A DNA stretch of 64,000 bases from CAIMUX01 sp964473865 (lineage in GTDB: Bacteria; Eisenbacteria; RBG-16-71-46; CAIMUX01): assembly GCA_964473865.1 (NCBI GenBank), contig CAYYQN010000009.1, positions 1 to 64,000 of the forward strand, read 5' to 3'. The translations under genes and the position numbers were made by a program. Below, one piece after another: positions 17,842-26,542 of this stretch. The notes beneath the pieces are model-generated. The model had not been told where the DNA came from. It ran no database searches and saw only the letters and a program-made list of their open reading frames with translations. Every line of letters starts with the position of its first letter. Position 1 is the first letter of the stretch.

Positions 17842-19982
17842 TTTGCCCCCAGCCGGACCACGCCGCCTACGAAGAACGCAAAGGGGAAGATGAATCCGGC
17901 CATGGCCAGGGCGATCTTCCAGCCGTGCTCCTTGACAATGATGAAGACATTGGCGATGCAGGGCACGAAGAGAGTGATGACCACCATGCTGATCAGGACC
18001 TGCGTCGCGTTCAGGATCGGCGCCGGCCCGGACGCCGCCTCCAGCAGGAAGACCGCCCCGTAGTCGCGGCGCAGGAATCCGACCACGAACGCATCCGTCG
18101 CCGCAGCGGGCAGCCCCAGCCAGTGTTGCACGACCGGGGCGGCGGCCTGCCGGATCGCGATCAGCGCATGAGACCGGTCCAGCACGAAGAGGATCAGCGT
18201 CCCGAGCAGGAACAGGGGCAGCACCTCCCGCAGATACCACTCGACGCGGGCCAGGGTCTTGACCGCGATGTTGGACAGCACCGGCCGGCGGATCGGCGGA
18301 AGCTCGAGCAGGAAGTCCGCGCTGTCTCCCGGAAACAGGCGCGCGGCGAGGAAACCGACCGCCACCATCACCCCGGACACCGCGGCCAGCCAGACAAGCG
18401 CCCCCAGAGGAGACACGTGGCTGACCATGGCCAGCAGCACGCCCAACTGCGCCGAGCAGGGCACGCCGAGCGCAAGGAGAAGCGTCACGATGAGGCGCTG
18501 CTTTCGCGTCTCCAGGATGCGCGTGGTCATCGTTGCCATGGTGTCACAGCCCAGACCCAGCACCATCGGCAGCACCGCCTTCCCGTTGAGTCCCATGGCG
18601 CGGAAGAGCCGGTGCACCATCACGGCCAGACGGGGCAGATAACCGGAATCTTCCAGCAGCGAGAACAGAAGGAAGAAGGTGGCCACGATCGGCAGCACGA
18701 TGGCCAGTCCGTAGTTCAGTCCCATGGTGAGCGCGCCATAGGGACCGACGAGGAGATCATGGGCCAGGCGGCAAGCCTGTTGGCCGGGAGAGAGGACGAC
18801 GTCGGCTGGGATCGCATAGGTTGCGGAGGCGACGCTGCGCACCACTTCGGGGCCCAGGGGTATGCCATGCGTGGGGGTCAGCGGGATCTCCGGGCGCCAG
18901 GATATGGCCTCGGCGGCGTGGGTGTGGGGAAAAGGCAGCACCAGATCGGTGCCGGCCCGGAGCAGCGGATTGAGCACCTGCCCGAAGAGCCCCTGTTCCA
19001 TGGCGTCGACCAGCGTACCGGCGCCGAAGAGCCCGACGAACCAAAACGTGCCGAGGAGCAATCCGACCAGAAGCAACAGCCCCTTCACCGGGTGGAGGGC
19101 CCAGCCGGAGACGCGTTGTCCGAGCTGACCGGATACCGTCCGTTCCCGACGATAGACCAGATCCAGCAGTCGGCTGGCCTCCCGCTGCCGGGCGTCCTGG
19201 ATCGCGGCCGCGATCCGATCGGTCTCCTCCGCGGTGCGGGCGTGCAGCATGCGCCGGATCTCGGCGAGCGACGCCGGCGGAACGCTGTTCCCGAGGTGGT
19301 CGATCACCGTACTGTCGCCGGAGAGGAGTTGCAGGGCCAGGAATCGGCTGCGCGATCCCAACCGAGGCAGGTGCGCGCCGAGTCGTTCCACCCAGTGCTC
19401 GACTTCCGGGGCATGGTGGACGCATCGAGCCGGGACCCGGCAGCGCGGCAGCGCCGCCTCGAGTTCGCCCAGTCCCTCGCGGCGGATGGCGACCGTCTCC
19501 ACCACCGGCACGCCGAGCAGCTCCTCGAGCAGGGACCGCTCCACCGCGACCCCGCGGGCGCGCGCCTCGTCCTGCATGTTCAGGGCGAGGAGCATGGGAC
19601 GCCCCAGGTCGGCCAGCTCGAGGAAGAGAAGCAGAGATCGGCGCAGGTTCTTGGCGTCAGCGACCTGCAGGACCGGCGCGTGTCCGGTCTCCAGGAGAAT
19701 GTCCCGGGTGACCCGCTCGTCCTCGGCTCCGGGCAAGAGCCGGTTCGTGCCCGGAGTGTCGATGAGCGTCCAGCCGACATCGCCCAGGCGCGCTTCGGCC
19801 CGGGTGACCTCCACCGTCGTACCCGGGTAGTTCGAGACGATGACGTAGCGCCGGGTGAGCGCGCCGAAGATCACGCTCTTGCCGACGTTCGGGTTGCCGA
19901 CGAGCACCAGCTCACGGAAGGCCGTGCAATCACCATCCCGCGAGGCCTCGGTCGTCGAGGCCCCGGGGATCTGCTCCCGCAT
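17820..19982 (-). CDS. feoB: Ferrous iron transporter FeoB
   Basis: A 720-residue inner-membrane Fe(II) transporter. The N-terminal G domain has G1 GNPNVGKS (29-36), the switch Thr in PGTTVEV, G3 DTPG (75-78; most FeoB read DLPG) and G4 NMQD (135-138). A helical GDI-like region follows, then about eight to ten membrane segments with the paired Gate motifs, including LPRLAVMVHRLFRAMGLNGK and the cysteine-containing GCDTMATMTTR. The ATG at 19982 has GGAGG 8 bases upstream. It lies 15 bases after fur, an arrangement that would allow direct feedback by Fur. Confidence 0.93.
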   Translation of the reverse strand: MREQIPGASTTEASRDGDCTAFRELVLVGNPNVGKSVIFGALTRRYVIVSNYPGTTVEVTRAEARLGDVGWTLIDTPGTNRLLPGAEDERVTRDILLETGHAPVLQVADAKNLRRSLLLFLELADLGRPMLLALNMQDEARARGVAVERSLLEELLGVPVVETVAIRREGLGELEAALPRCRVPARCVHHAPEVEHWVERLGAHLPRLGSRSRFLALQLLSGDSTVIDHLGNSVPPASLAEIRRMLHARTAEETDRIAAAIQDARQREASRLLDLVYRRERTVSGQLGQRVSGWALHPVKGLLLLVGLLLGTFWFVGLFGAGTLVDAMEQGLFGQVLNPLLRAGTDLVLPFPHTHAAEAISWRPEIPLTPTHGIPLGPEVVRSVASATYAIPADVVLSPGQQACRLAHDLLVGPYGALTMGLNYGLAIVLPIVATFFLLFSLLEDSGYLPRLAVMVHRLFRAMGLNGKAVLPMVLGLGCDTMATMTTRILETRKQRLIVTLLLALGVPCSAQLGVLLAMVSHVSPLGALVWLAAVSGVMVAVGFLAARLFPGDSADFLLELPPIRRPVLSNIAVKTLARVEWYLREVLPLFLLGTLILFVLDRSHALIAIRQAAAPVVQHWLGLPAAATDAFVVGFLRRDYGAVFLLEAASGPAPILNATQVLISMVVITLFVPCIANVFIIVKEHGWKIALAMAGFIFPFAFFVGGVVRLGAKWLGLPV

Positions 19983-19997
19983 GGCACGCCTCCGACG

Positions 19998-20513
19998 CTA
20001 CTGGGTCTTGCCAGACTCCTTGGCCCGGTCTTCCTCGCTGATTCCTTCCTCGCTGATGCCGAAGATCTCGTGGACGTGATCCACCATGCGGAAGCCGTAC
20101 TTCCGGCAGATCTCCTCCTGCAGCGCTTCGATTCGCTCGTCCTCGAACTCGATGATCTTGCCGGTCCGGATGCAGACCAGATGGTCATGATGCCGGCGCC
20201 CGACCACCGACTCGAAGAAGTGCCGGTTGCGGCCAAAAAGCGACTTGCGCAGGATCCCGCACTCCTCGAGAAGAGCCAGCGTCCGGTATACGGTGGCGCG
20301 GCTGACCCGACCGTCCCGGCGCTTCAGGGTGCGGATCAGGTCCTCGGCCTCGAAGTGGCGCGGCGCATGGAAGATCGCCGCCAGGAGCTCCTCGCGCTCA
20401 CGGGTCATGCGGAGTTTCCGCGTCGCAAGGAAAGCCCGGAAACGATCGGTGATCTCATCCAGGGAAGGCGCGTTGGTCTTCCGCGCCGGAGCAGCCGTCG
20501 ATTGGTCTATCAA
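19998..20513 (-). CDS. fur: Fur family transcriptional regulator
   Basis: A 171-residue metal-responsive repressor. The winged helix (about 15-90) contains RMTREREELLAAIF and DGRVSRATVYRTLALLEECG. The metal-binding C-terminal half has HFFE, the HHDHLVCIRTGKIIEF motif and H-rich VDHVHE. The CxxC structural zinc pair of classical Fur is reduced to the single Cys of HLVC. I chose TTG 20513, 7 bases after GGAGG (20521-20525), over a much longer upstream frame that would add 45 unlikely residues. It heads the operon with feoB, so it most likely senses iron. Confidence 0.85.
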   Translation of the reverse strand: MIDQSTAAPARKTNAPSLDEITDRFRAFLATRKLRMTREREELLAAIFHAPRHFEAEDLIRTLKRRDGRVSRATVYRTLALLEECGILRKSLFGRNRHFFESVVGRRHHDHLVCIRTGKIIEFEDERIEALQEEICRKYGFRMVDHVHEIFGISEEGISEEDRAKESGKTQ

Positions 20514-20830
20514 GGGACTACCTCCAGAGTCTGGGAGTCGTGAAGACCCCTCCCGGGAGCCCGGGCCCGAGGCCCGGATCCCAACCCACTGCCGGGGGTT
20601 CCCGGCCACTACTGCGACAACGCTACAACAGGTGTCGGCAGTCGCCAAGAACTAAATGGAACCGCGTCTCAGTTTTTGGCCCGGGTCCGGGCGGGTCAGT
20701 TGCGACCCGATCCGCGGGCCGAACTCACCGTCGCCTTGGGGGTTGCGCGCCAGGGAGTCCGATGGTAGCGTCCAGGGCCGTCCATGCGTACGACGTCAGC
20801 GATCTCCGGAACGGATCCAGGGAGGGCCCG
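20514..20830. other. Divergent spacer between fur and an outer-membrane protein gene
   Basis: A 317-base spacer without a gene. On the minus strand CGCCAA/ACGCTA (20643-20648 and 20620-20625, i.e. TTGGCG-17-TAGCGT) could be the fur promoter. On the plus strand TTGCGC-17-TAGCGT (20743-20748, 20766-20771) could serve the next gene. Both are weak matches. I see no clear Fur box. Confidence 0.3.
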
Positions 20831-21475
20831 ATGAAAGCGCACCCCGCCGTTTTGATGGCGCTTCTTGTCCTGTTGCTGTCGGTTGCAGTCTGCCCGGGCG
20901 CGGCCCGGGCCGGCGCGCCGGGTATCCCTTCGGTAGCGCTCCAGTGGGTTGTGGCGGACGCCCTGGGGCCTGTCGCCCGGGATTGGAAGCTGGGAATGGG
21001 CTTCAATGTCTATGGCAGCCTGCCGTTCAGCTCGCGGCTGGATGTTCGAGCCGACTGCGGCGGGCGCTGGCTCGAAGGGGAAGACCGGGTCGTGACCCAT
21101 CCCGAGCGCGCGCCGCGCTGGGGCGGCGAGGCCGGTGAATCCACTCGTGACCTGCGGGTCATGCCCTTCACCCTCGATCTCGTCTACCGCTTTGAGGCGT
21201 GGTCGCACGGGCGGTTCTGGGTTCCCTACGTGGCCGCCGGTCCCGGCCTCTACGACCTGCGCGGCACGTTCATGAGCGCCGACGGGGAGGAACGAGACCA
21301 CACTCTCTTCGACTACGGTTGGAATGCGCGCGGTGGCGTGCGGCTGCACCGGACCTCGGGGCTGCACATCTCGCTGGAGACCGCGGTCCATCTCGTGAAC
21401 ACGCCCGGCGAGTGGAGCCCGTTCTGGGAGGTCGCGCTGGGGCTGGGCGCGATCGTCCCGGGACCCTCCCACTGA
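20831..21475 (+). CDS. Putative outer-membrane beta-barrel protein
   Basis: A 214-residue exported protein. A clear Sec signal (MKAHPAVLMALLVLLLSVAV, cleavage after AARA) precedes a mature part of alternating hydrophobic beta strands with turns rich in Gly/Asp, for example LGMGFNVYGSLPF, FTLDLVYRFEAW and WNARGGVRLHR. The pattern and length fit a small 8-strand OmpA/OmpW-like barrel. Function is unknown. ATG 20831 follows AGGGAGGGC; the longer open frame upstream is not supported. SpoIID-like and GH3 genes follow on the same strand. Confidence 0.6.
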   Translation: MKAHPAVLMALLVLLLSVAVCPGAARAGAPGIPSVALQWVVADALGPVARDWKLGMGFNVYGSLPFSSRLDVRADCGGRWLEGEDRVVTHPERAPRWGGEAGESTRDLRVMPFTLDLVYRFEAWSHGRFWVPYVAAGPGLYDLRGTFMSADGEERDHTLFDYGWNARGGVRLHRTSGLHISLETAVHLVNTPGEWSPFWEVALGLGAIVPGPSH

Positions 21476-21542
21476 GCTTGCCCGGCGGAGTTGTGACCGA
21501 CGCTGGTCGCCGCACCAGGCGCGGCCCGCTCTCGGAGACATC

Positions 21543-22805
21543 GTGAACCGGCGGGCATGTCTCGTCCTGGTCCTGCTGCTCGCCGGCGGCGCGGGAGGCA
21601 TCCCCCGGGGTTCGTCCAGCGCCGCGCCGCAGGGCGGACGCATTCCCATCGTTCGCATCGGCCTGGCGCCCGAAGCGTCGCAGGTGCGGATCGGCGCCCG
21701 CGGAGACTGGTTCATCGGCATTCTCGGATCGAATCTGCGTCCCACGCTGGTTCCGGCCGCCGAAACGTGGGAGCTGCGCGCCGAGGACGGCCGGCTGGTG
21801 GTGCGGGACGGGGCGGGACGCCGGCGCGGCGCGACGTCCGACACCGTGTACGCCTATCCCGACGAGATCGAGAACGGCCCGCTGCAGTGCGGCGACCGGC
21901 CCTACCGCGGGGAGTTCCTGGCCTGGGCGGTCGGAAATCAGGTGACGCTGGTCAATGCCGTCGATCTCGAGTCGTACCTCTCGGCCGTGCTTCCGCTCGA
22001 GCTCGGCCCGCAGCCGCCCGCGCGGGAACCCGCCCTTCGTGCGCAGGCCGTGGCGGCCCGGAGCTACACGCTTTCGATGATGGGCCGGTGGGCCGACCGA
22101 GGGTTCGATCTTCTCCCCACGGTCGAGGACCAGGTTTACGGGGGGTTGGCGGCGGAGAAGCCGGGATGCACCGCCGCCGTCGAGGAAACCCGAGGAATTG
22201 TCGGTGTGGATGCCACCGGTCCGATCCGCGCCTTCTACTCCTCCACCTGCGGCGGGCACACGGCCGCGCCGGAAGAGGTCTGGAAGCGGCCGGCCGCACC
22301 CTACTTGAGGGCGGTGCGCGACCTGACCGGCCGCGTGGAGCATTCGTTCTGCAGCGGCTCCCCGTTCTTCCGCTGGAAAGAGGAGTGGACCGGAGCGAAA
22401 TTCGAGGCGGCGATCCGCCGGGGCCTGGATCGCGCCCGTCCGGGCTGGGACCGCAAGACACACGGACGCCTCACCGGCGTCTCGCTCGCCGGCAAGTCCG
22501 GATCCGCGCGCGCCGCGCCATTGCGCTTGACGTTCCAGCGTGGGCATGTGGATCTGGCCGGGGACGAAGTCCGTTGGGTGGTGCGACGCCCGAACGGCGA
22601 GGGGCTGCGCAGCGCTCTCCTCACTTCGGTGCAGGTGACCCGGCGCAAGGGCCGGATCAGCCGCGTGCGCATCGCGGGACAGGGTTACGGGCATGGTGTC
22701 GGCATGTGTCAGTTCGGCGCGATGGGCATGGCCGAAGCCGGATACACGTATGACCAGATCTTCCGCTTCTACTACCGGGGGGCGAGCCTCCGCCGATACT
22801 ACTAG
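21543..22805 (+). CDS. SpoIID/LytB domain protein
   Basis: A 420-residue exported protein with an N-terminal signal (LVLVLLLAGGAGG). The SpoIID domain spans about 120-410: VDLESYLSAVLPLEL, LRAQAVAARSYTL, the conserved STCGGHTA and the C-terminal GQGYGHGVGMCQFGAMGMA. SpoIID is a lytic transglycosylase that acts on denuded peptidoglycan; in non-sporulating bacteria the related proteins are thought to act in wall remodelling. Start GTG 21543. The neighbour downstream is a NagZ-like hydrolase, so a wall turnover role is consistent. Confidence 0.88.
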   Translation: MNRRACLVLVLLLAGGAGGIPRGSSSAAPQGGRIPIVRIGLAPEASQVRIGARGDWFIGILGSNLRPTLVPAAETWELRAEDGRLVVRDGAGRRRGATSDTVYAYPDEIENGPLQCGDRPYRGEFLAWAVGNQVTLVNAVDLESYLSAVLPLELGPQPPAREPALRAQAVAARSYTLSMMGRWADRGFDLLPTVEDQVYGGLAAEKPGCTAAVEETRGIVGVDATGPIRAFYSSTCGGHTAAPEEVWKRPAAPYLRAVRDLTGRVEHSFCSGSPFFRWKEEWTGAKFEAAIRRGLDRARPGWDRKTHGRLTGVSLAGKSGSARAAPLRLTFQRGHVDLAGDEVRWVVRRPNGEGLRSALLTSVQVTRRKGRISRVRIAGQGYGHGVGMCQFGAMGMAEAGYTYDQIFRFYYRGASLRRYY

Positions 22806-22835
22806 GCGCGCGCGCCGCGAACGGTCCGGCGGCGG

Positions 22836-24566
22836 TTGTCCGCTCCCGCGCCAGCCGGGGGCACTCCGTTGAAGGCGTCGCCGCCGGCGCATGCAGGTGG
22901 ACGTCGATCGGCTCGCTGGATCCTCGGGTTTCCCGGCGATTCGCTGCCCCGCGAGCTGGCACAGGCCGTCGGCGCGGGACGCATCGACGGCGTCGTGCTC
23001 TTTCGCGACAACACGGGTGGTTCCGTGGCGGGAGCGTGGGCGATGCGCCGGGAGATCCTCTCGCTGGTGCCGGAGGGGCGTCCGTTCTTCTTCGCCGCCG
23101 ACGAGGAAGGCGGACTCATCAGCCAGACCTCGCGCCTGGAGCTTCCGGGAGCGGGGGCCTGGCCTTCGGTACCGACGCCGCGGGCGCTCGGGCGAATCGG
23201 TCGACCGGCGGCCTGTCGGTTCGTCGGAAGGCTCCTGGGCCGGAGGTTGCGCGCGCTCGGCGTGACCGTCGACTTCGCTCCCTCGCTTGACCTGGACACG
23301 GAAGAAGAGAATCCCGTCATCGGATCGCGGTCTTTCGGCGCCGACCCGCTTCGGGTCGGCGTGCTCGGCTTGGCGTTCGCGGAGGGCCTGGCCTCGGCGG
23401 GAGTGACTCCCTGCTTCAAGCACTATCCGGGGCACGGCGGGACGCGACTCGACAGCCATCGCGCGTTGCCAACGATGGACCCCGGGGAGCGAGGACGCCA
23501 CGAGTCGCCGTTTCGGAGCTGTCTGCAGGCGATCCGCGCGCGGGGCGAGATCTGGGCGCGGTGGCCGCGCCCCTGGGTGATGGGTGCGCACGTCGACTGG
23601 GGGAGCGGCCTGCCGGCTTCGCTGGACCCCGCGTTGCTGGCGCGGGTGCGGCGGTGGTTGCCACGGACCCCTCTCGTCACCGACTCGCTTGAGATGGGAG
23701 CCGTTTCGCTGGCCGGCGGGGCGGCGCGGCAGGCGCTGGCGGCGGGGAACGGTTGGCTGCTGGTGGCGCGGGACTGGGAGGCGGCGCTAGCGGAGATGAA
23801 GGGAATGGACGCGGAGGGGGCGGGATCGTCGAGCCCGGCGAGGCCGGCGAGCTCGGCGGGATTGGGCGAGTCGGCGGCACGGTTCTCCGGCTGCCAGGCG
23901 CCGCGGATCGACCGGCGGGCGAGACTGCCCCTGCCTCGGGAGGACGGGGCGACCTTGAGCCGGCTGCACCTGGCTTCAATCCGTCTCTCGGCTCCACCAT
24001 CTGACCTGCCAAGCGGACCGTGGACCTGGGTGGTTCCCGAGGGGCTTTCTCCCTATGCGCGGCTGCGCGACTTTCGGCCTCCACCGGCCGACCGGGCCTC
24101 CCGCCAGGCCCGCTCCTGCGCGGAGGTGATCTGGGTGCCCGAGGGGGCCGGCGCCGCATGCCTGGCCGCGACCGCCCGGCGTCTGGACGAGAGCACTCGT
24201 CCGGCCCTGGTGGCGACGCTGTTCCGCGGGCCGCCTGCCGAGGCGGCGCGGCGGGCCTGGTCCCCCGTTCTCCGCCATCCACGAGTGCGGCTGGTTGCAC
24301 ACCTGCTCGACGAGCAGTGGCCGGGAGGGCGGCCGGAGCGGCAGCCGGAGAAAGCGGACGCCTCGGCGGATCGCCGGGGTGGGGGCGCGGCCGCCGGAAG
24401 GGGAAGGGGAGCGGCTGCCGGGATGCCAGTCGCGCTGACGTCCGGGCCCAGCGTGGAGTCGCTCGTGGCGTTGGCCCAAGCCCTCGAGATGCCGGAATCG
24501 GCCTGGCGCCGCGGAGACGACGGGCTTCACTTCCTCGTTGACACCGGGCGCACCCATTTGGCTTAA
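22836..24566 (+). CDS. Glycoside hydrolase family 3 protein (NagZ-like beta-N-acetylhexosaminidase)
   Basis: A protein of up to 576 residues. Residues 25-320 form a GH3 barrel: FRDNTGG, AADEEGGLISQ, the diagnostic KHYPGHGGTRLDSH loop with the NagZ general-acid His, and the nucleophile Asp in TDSLEMGA. NagZ removes GlcNAc from muropeptides in wall recycling. The C-terminal 250 residues are unlike short NagZ enzymes: Gly/Ala-rich, resembling the second domain of two-domain bacterial GH3 proteins. The start is uncertain: TTG 22836 or TTG 22869. No signal peptide is seen, so it is probably cytoplasmic. The tRNA-Asp gene follows after 18 bases. Confidence 0.8.
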   Translation: MSAPAPAGGTPLKASPPAHAGGRRSARWILGFPGDSLPRELAQAVGAGRIDGVVLFRDNTGGSVAGAWAMRREILSLVPEGRPFFFAADEEGGLISQTSRLELPGAGAWPSVPTPRALGRIGRPAACRFVGRLLGRRLRALGVTVDFAPSLDLDTEEENPVIGSRSFGADPLRVGVLGLAFAEGLASAGVTPCFKHYPGHGGTRLDSHRALPTMDPGERGRHESPFRSCLQAIRARGEIWARWPRPWVMGAHVDWGSGLPASLDPALLARVRRWLPRTPLVTDSLEMGAVSLAGGAARQALAAGNGWLLVARDWEAALAEMKGMDAEGAGSSSPARPASSAGLGESAARFSGCQAPRIDRRARLPLPREDGATLSRLHLASIRLSAPPSDLPSGPWTWVVPEGLSPYARLRDFRPPPADRASRQARSCAEVIWVPEGAGAACLAATARRLDESTRPALVATLFRGPPAEAARRAWSPVLRHPRVRLVAHLLDEQWPGGRPERQPEKADASADRRGGGAAAGRGRGAAAGMPVALTSGPSVESLVALAQALEMPESAWRRGDDGLHFLVDTGRTHLA

Positions 24567-24584
24567 TAGGCGTCTGCGCCGTTC

Positions 24585-24661
24585 GGGGTCGTAGTTCAGT
24601 TGGTTAGAACGCTGGCCTGTCAAGCCAGAGGCCGCGGGTTCAAGTCCCGTCGACCCCGCCA
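24585..24661 (+). tRNA. tRNA-Asp (anticodon GTC)
   Basis: The acceptor stem GGGGTCG (24585-24591) pairs with CGACCCC (24651-24657), followed by discriminator G and encoded CCA. The anticodon stem CTGGC/GCCAG encloses the loop CTGTCAA, giving GTC at 24619-24621. The T arm GGG-TTCAAGT-CCC is intact. Its 3' end is repeated at 29945 and 35112, which marks it as the integration target of the two downstream elements. Confidence 0.95.
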
Positions 24662-24662
24662 T
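24636..24662 (+). repeat. att-like core, copy 1 (inside tRNA-Asp)
   Basis: 27 bases from GGGTTC of the T arm to the CCA end plus one T. The 26 bases through CCA recur exactly at 29945-29970 and 35112-35137. Copies 1 and 2 also share the next bases (TAATCT). This copy restores a functional tRNA gene, as expected for integration into a tRNA 3' end. Confidence 0.85.
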
Positions 24663-24707
24663 AATCTCTTGCCGCGTAATGAGTTGCTGGCTAGGCCAAG
24701 AATGGCC

Positions 24708-24786
24708 GTCTCCACGATTCGATCATCCGTGCTCCGTAACCGACAGGAACACAATGCGTTGCCGGCACATGGCGTCTCCATGACTC
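24708..24786 (+). repeat. Left-end motif GTCTCCAYGAYTC, two copies in element A
   Basis: Copies at 24708-24720 (GTCTCCACGATTC) and 24774-24786 (GTCTCCATGACTC). The same 13-mer occurs at 30017-30029 near the left end of element B, and GTCTCCAAAATG opens the right-end block of both elements. They could be arm-type recombinase sites; this is inference. The surrounding 24662-24867 has no gene. Confidence 0.4.
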
Positions 24787-24867
24787 GTCATGTGATGCAA
24801 GGATGCTACGCCATAGGAGCGTCGTAGTCCGAGCACCGCCGGCCACAGGCGGGAGCCGCTGGCACAT

Positions 24868-24943
24868 TCGTTGACTTTCGTGCTCAATGTCCGTATTCTG
24901 TAATCGTTGACTTTGCGGATTGGAAGTCTGAAACCGTCAACGA
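24868..24943 (+). promoter_or_regulatory. Promoter and putative operator of the XRE-ImmA gene
   Basis: TTGACT (24871-24876), 17 bases, then TATTCT (24894-24899) form a good promoter. The octamer TCGTTGAC occurs at 24868-24875 (over the -35), again at 24904-24911, and inverted as GTCAACGA at 24936-24943, just before the ribosome site. The placement fits autorepression by the HTH protein encoded next. Confidence 0.55.
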
Positions 24944-24949
24944 GGGAAG

Positions 24950-26161
24950 ATGATCAAAGATCGCATCAAACAGGCCAGGGTTGCCTCCGGGATGACCCAA
25001 GGCGAAGTTGTCGGGGCGCTGGCGAGGAAGGGAGTCTCCCTGACCAAGGGGGGACTTTCCAAGTACGAGCGTGGTGGCAGCGTCCCGAAGCCTTCAGTTC
25101 TCCGGACTCTCGGGCGCATCCTCGGCGTTGATCCGTCCTACTTCCTGGAGGAGCCAAGCACCAAGGTTCGGTGGCTCGCATTCCGCAAGGCATCTCGGAT
25201 GGGGAAGGCAAGGCAGGAACGCGTCAAGGCCCAAGCGGAATCGGAGCTTGAGTTTCTCCTGACGCTTCGCCGCTCCCTCGATCCGGCCGCCACGACCGAA
25301 GATCTACCGCCCCGAACACGTGTGCGGAAGCCAGAGGATGCCGATCTGGCTGCCGATGGACTTAGGGAGCACTGGCGCCTGGGAGACCAACCCATCGAGA
25401 GTGTGACCGCCGCCATCGAAGACGGTGGCGGGGTGGTTGTGGAGTCGGGCGGCGACGAGGATCTCTTCGACGGTTTGTCCGGCTGGGCCAACAAGACCGT
25501 GCCCGTAGTGGTCGTGAGCCCGGCGGTGCCGGACGACCGTCGTCGATTCAACCTAGCCCACGAACTGGGGCACCTCTTCATGGACACCGGCAGGGTCGAC
25601 AAAGGGACCGAAGAGAAACTCGCGCACCGGTTCGGCGCGGCATTCCTAGTGCCGGCGGCCTGTGCGCGGCGCGAGCTGGGTACGAAACGGCGGCGCCTGG
25701 AATTTCGTGAGTTGGCGATGCTGAAGCAGAAGTACGGACTGAGCATGCAAGGATGGATTCTTCGCGCTGCGGACCTTGGCATCATTGATCCCTCGCATGT
25801 TCGGACGCTCTTTGCGGAGATGAGCGCCCGGGGCTGGCGTCGTGAAGAGCCAGTCGGGTTTGGAGGAAGGGAGCGACCGCAGAAGCTACGGCAGTTGACC
25901 GTTCGGGCCTTGGCCGAGGGACTGCTGACCCGCCAACAGGCAGAGCGGATCCTCCCCGGCGTCACCCGGGACATGGACGAGGTTCAGGTGTCCGGGGCAC
26001 TCAGTGCGAGATCGCTGTTGCGAATGCCCAAGGACGAGCGGGATCGGTTGATGAAGCAGGCGTCGGCACTGGTTGCTCCGGACTACAAGGACGGTGGTGG
26101 CCTCTCCGGCTTGGAGTTGCTCTCGGAGGAGGACCAACTTGACCGGTCCGTTGACGACTAA
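24950..26161 (+). CDS. XRE family regulator with ImmA/IrrE-type metallopeptidase domain
   Basis: A 403-residue protein. Residues 3-70 form a Cro/C1-type HTH (RIKQARVASGMTQGEVV ... LSKYERGG), followed by an ImmA/IrrE (COG2856) domain with the zinc motif NLAHELGHLFMD (His-Glu-x-x-His near residue 204) and a later acidic ligand region. Such proteins cleave or control repressors, or act as antitoxins in predicted toxin-antitoxin pairs. The C-terminal 120 residues are of unknown fold. ATG 24950 follows GAGGGAAG. The MazF-like gene overlaps its end by 23 bases, so the pair is likely one operon, probably autoregulated through the upstream TCGTTGAC sites. Confidence 0.85.
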   Translation: MIKDRIKQARVASGMTQGEVVGALARKGVSLTKGGLSKYERGGSVPKPSVLRTLGRILGVDPSYFLEEPSTKVRWLAFRKASRMGKARQERVKAQAESELEFLLTLRRSLDPAATTEDLPPRTRVRKPEDADLAADGLREHWRLGDQPIESVTAAIEDGGGVVVESGGDEDLFDGLSGWANKTVPVVVVSPAVPDDRRRFNLAHELGHLFMDTGRVDKGTEEKLAHRFGAAFLVPAACARRELGTKRRRLEFRELAMLKQKYGLSMQGWILRAADLGIIDPSHVRTLFAEMSARGWRREEPVGFGGRERPQKLRQLTVRALAEGLLTRQQAERILPGVTRDMDEVQVSGALSARSLLRMPKDERDRLMKQASALVAPDYKDGGGLSGLELLSEEDQLDRSVDD

Positions 26162-26501
26162 TCCGGTACGTGCGGAGGTGTGGCTGATTCGGTTCGATCC
26201 GACCAAGGGTGCGGAGATCGGCAAGACGCGGCCGGCGGTTGTCGTGAACTCGCCCTCCGTTGGGCGACTGCCTTTACGGATCGTCGTTCCGGTGACAGGG
26301 TGGGATTCCAGATACGTCACGGTGCCGTGGCTTGTTCACCTGAGGCCCAGCCCGCGCAACGGCCTGGCGAAGGAGTCGGCGGCTGATTGCTTCCAGGTGA
26401 AGTCCGTCTCCGTGGCACGGTTCATCTCAAAGATCGGGGATGTGACTGGGGAGGAGATCGAGGAGATCAGCGCGGCGATCGCCCTGTGCGTGGGGGCGTA
26501 G
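26139..26501 (+). CDS. MazF/PemK-like toxin
   Basis: A 120-residue protein of the type II mRNA-interferase fold. Family marks: EVWLIRFDPTKGAEIGKTRPAVVVN with the catalytic-site Arg, IVVPVTGWD, FQVKSVSVARF and a C-terminal helix ending LCVGA. It starts at TTG 26139, six bases after GGAGGAGG, inside the end of the XRE-ImmA gene; TTG 26151 is an alternative. No MazE-like antitoxin is present, so the XRE-ImmA protein or its tail may play that role. This is inference. The gene ends 41 bases from the convergent helicase gene. Confidence 0.8.
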   Translation: MTGPLTTNPVRAEVWLIRFDPTKGAEIGKTRPAVVVNSPSVGRLPLRIVVPVTGWDSRYVTVPWLVHLRPSPRNGLAKESAADCFQVKSVSVARFISKIGDVTGEEIEEISAAIALCVGA

Positions 26502-26542
26502 CCCCTGTGAAGGTGATTGCAGGCGCCGCCTTTCAGCTGGTG

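Noticed and set aside
17490..20543. Very long plus-strand open frame (over 1000 codons) opposite feoB and fur
   Set aside because: It is antisense to clearly recognised genes; GC-rich third positions keep the opposite frame open.
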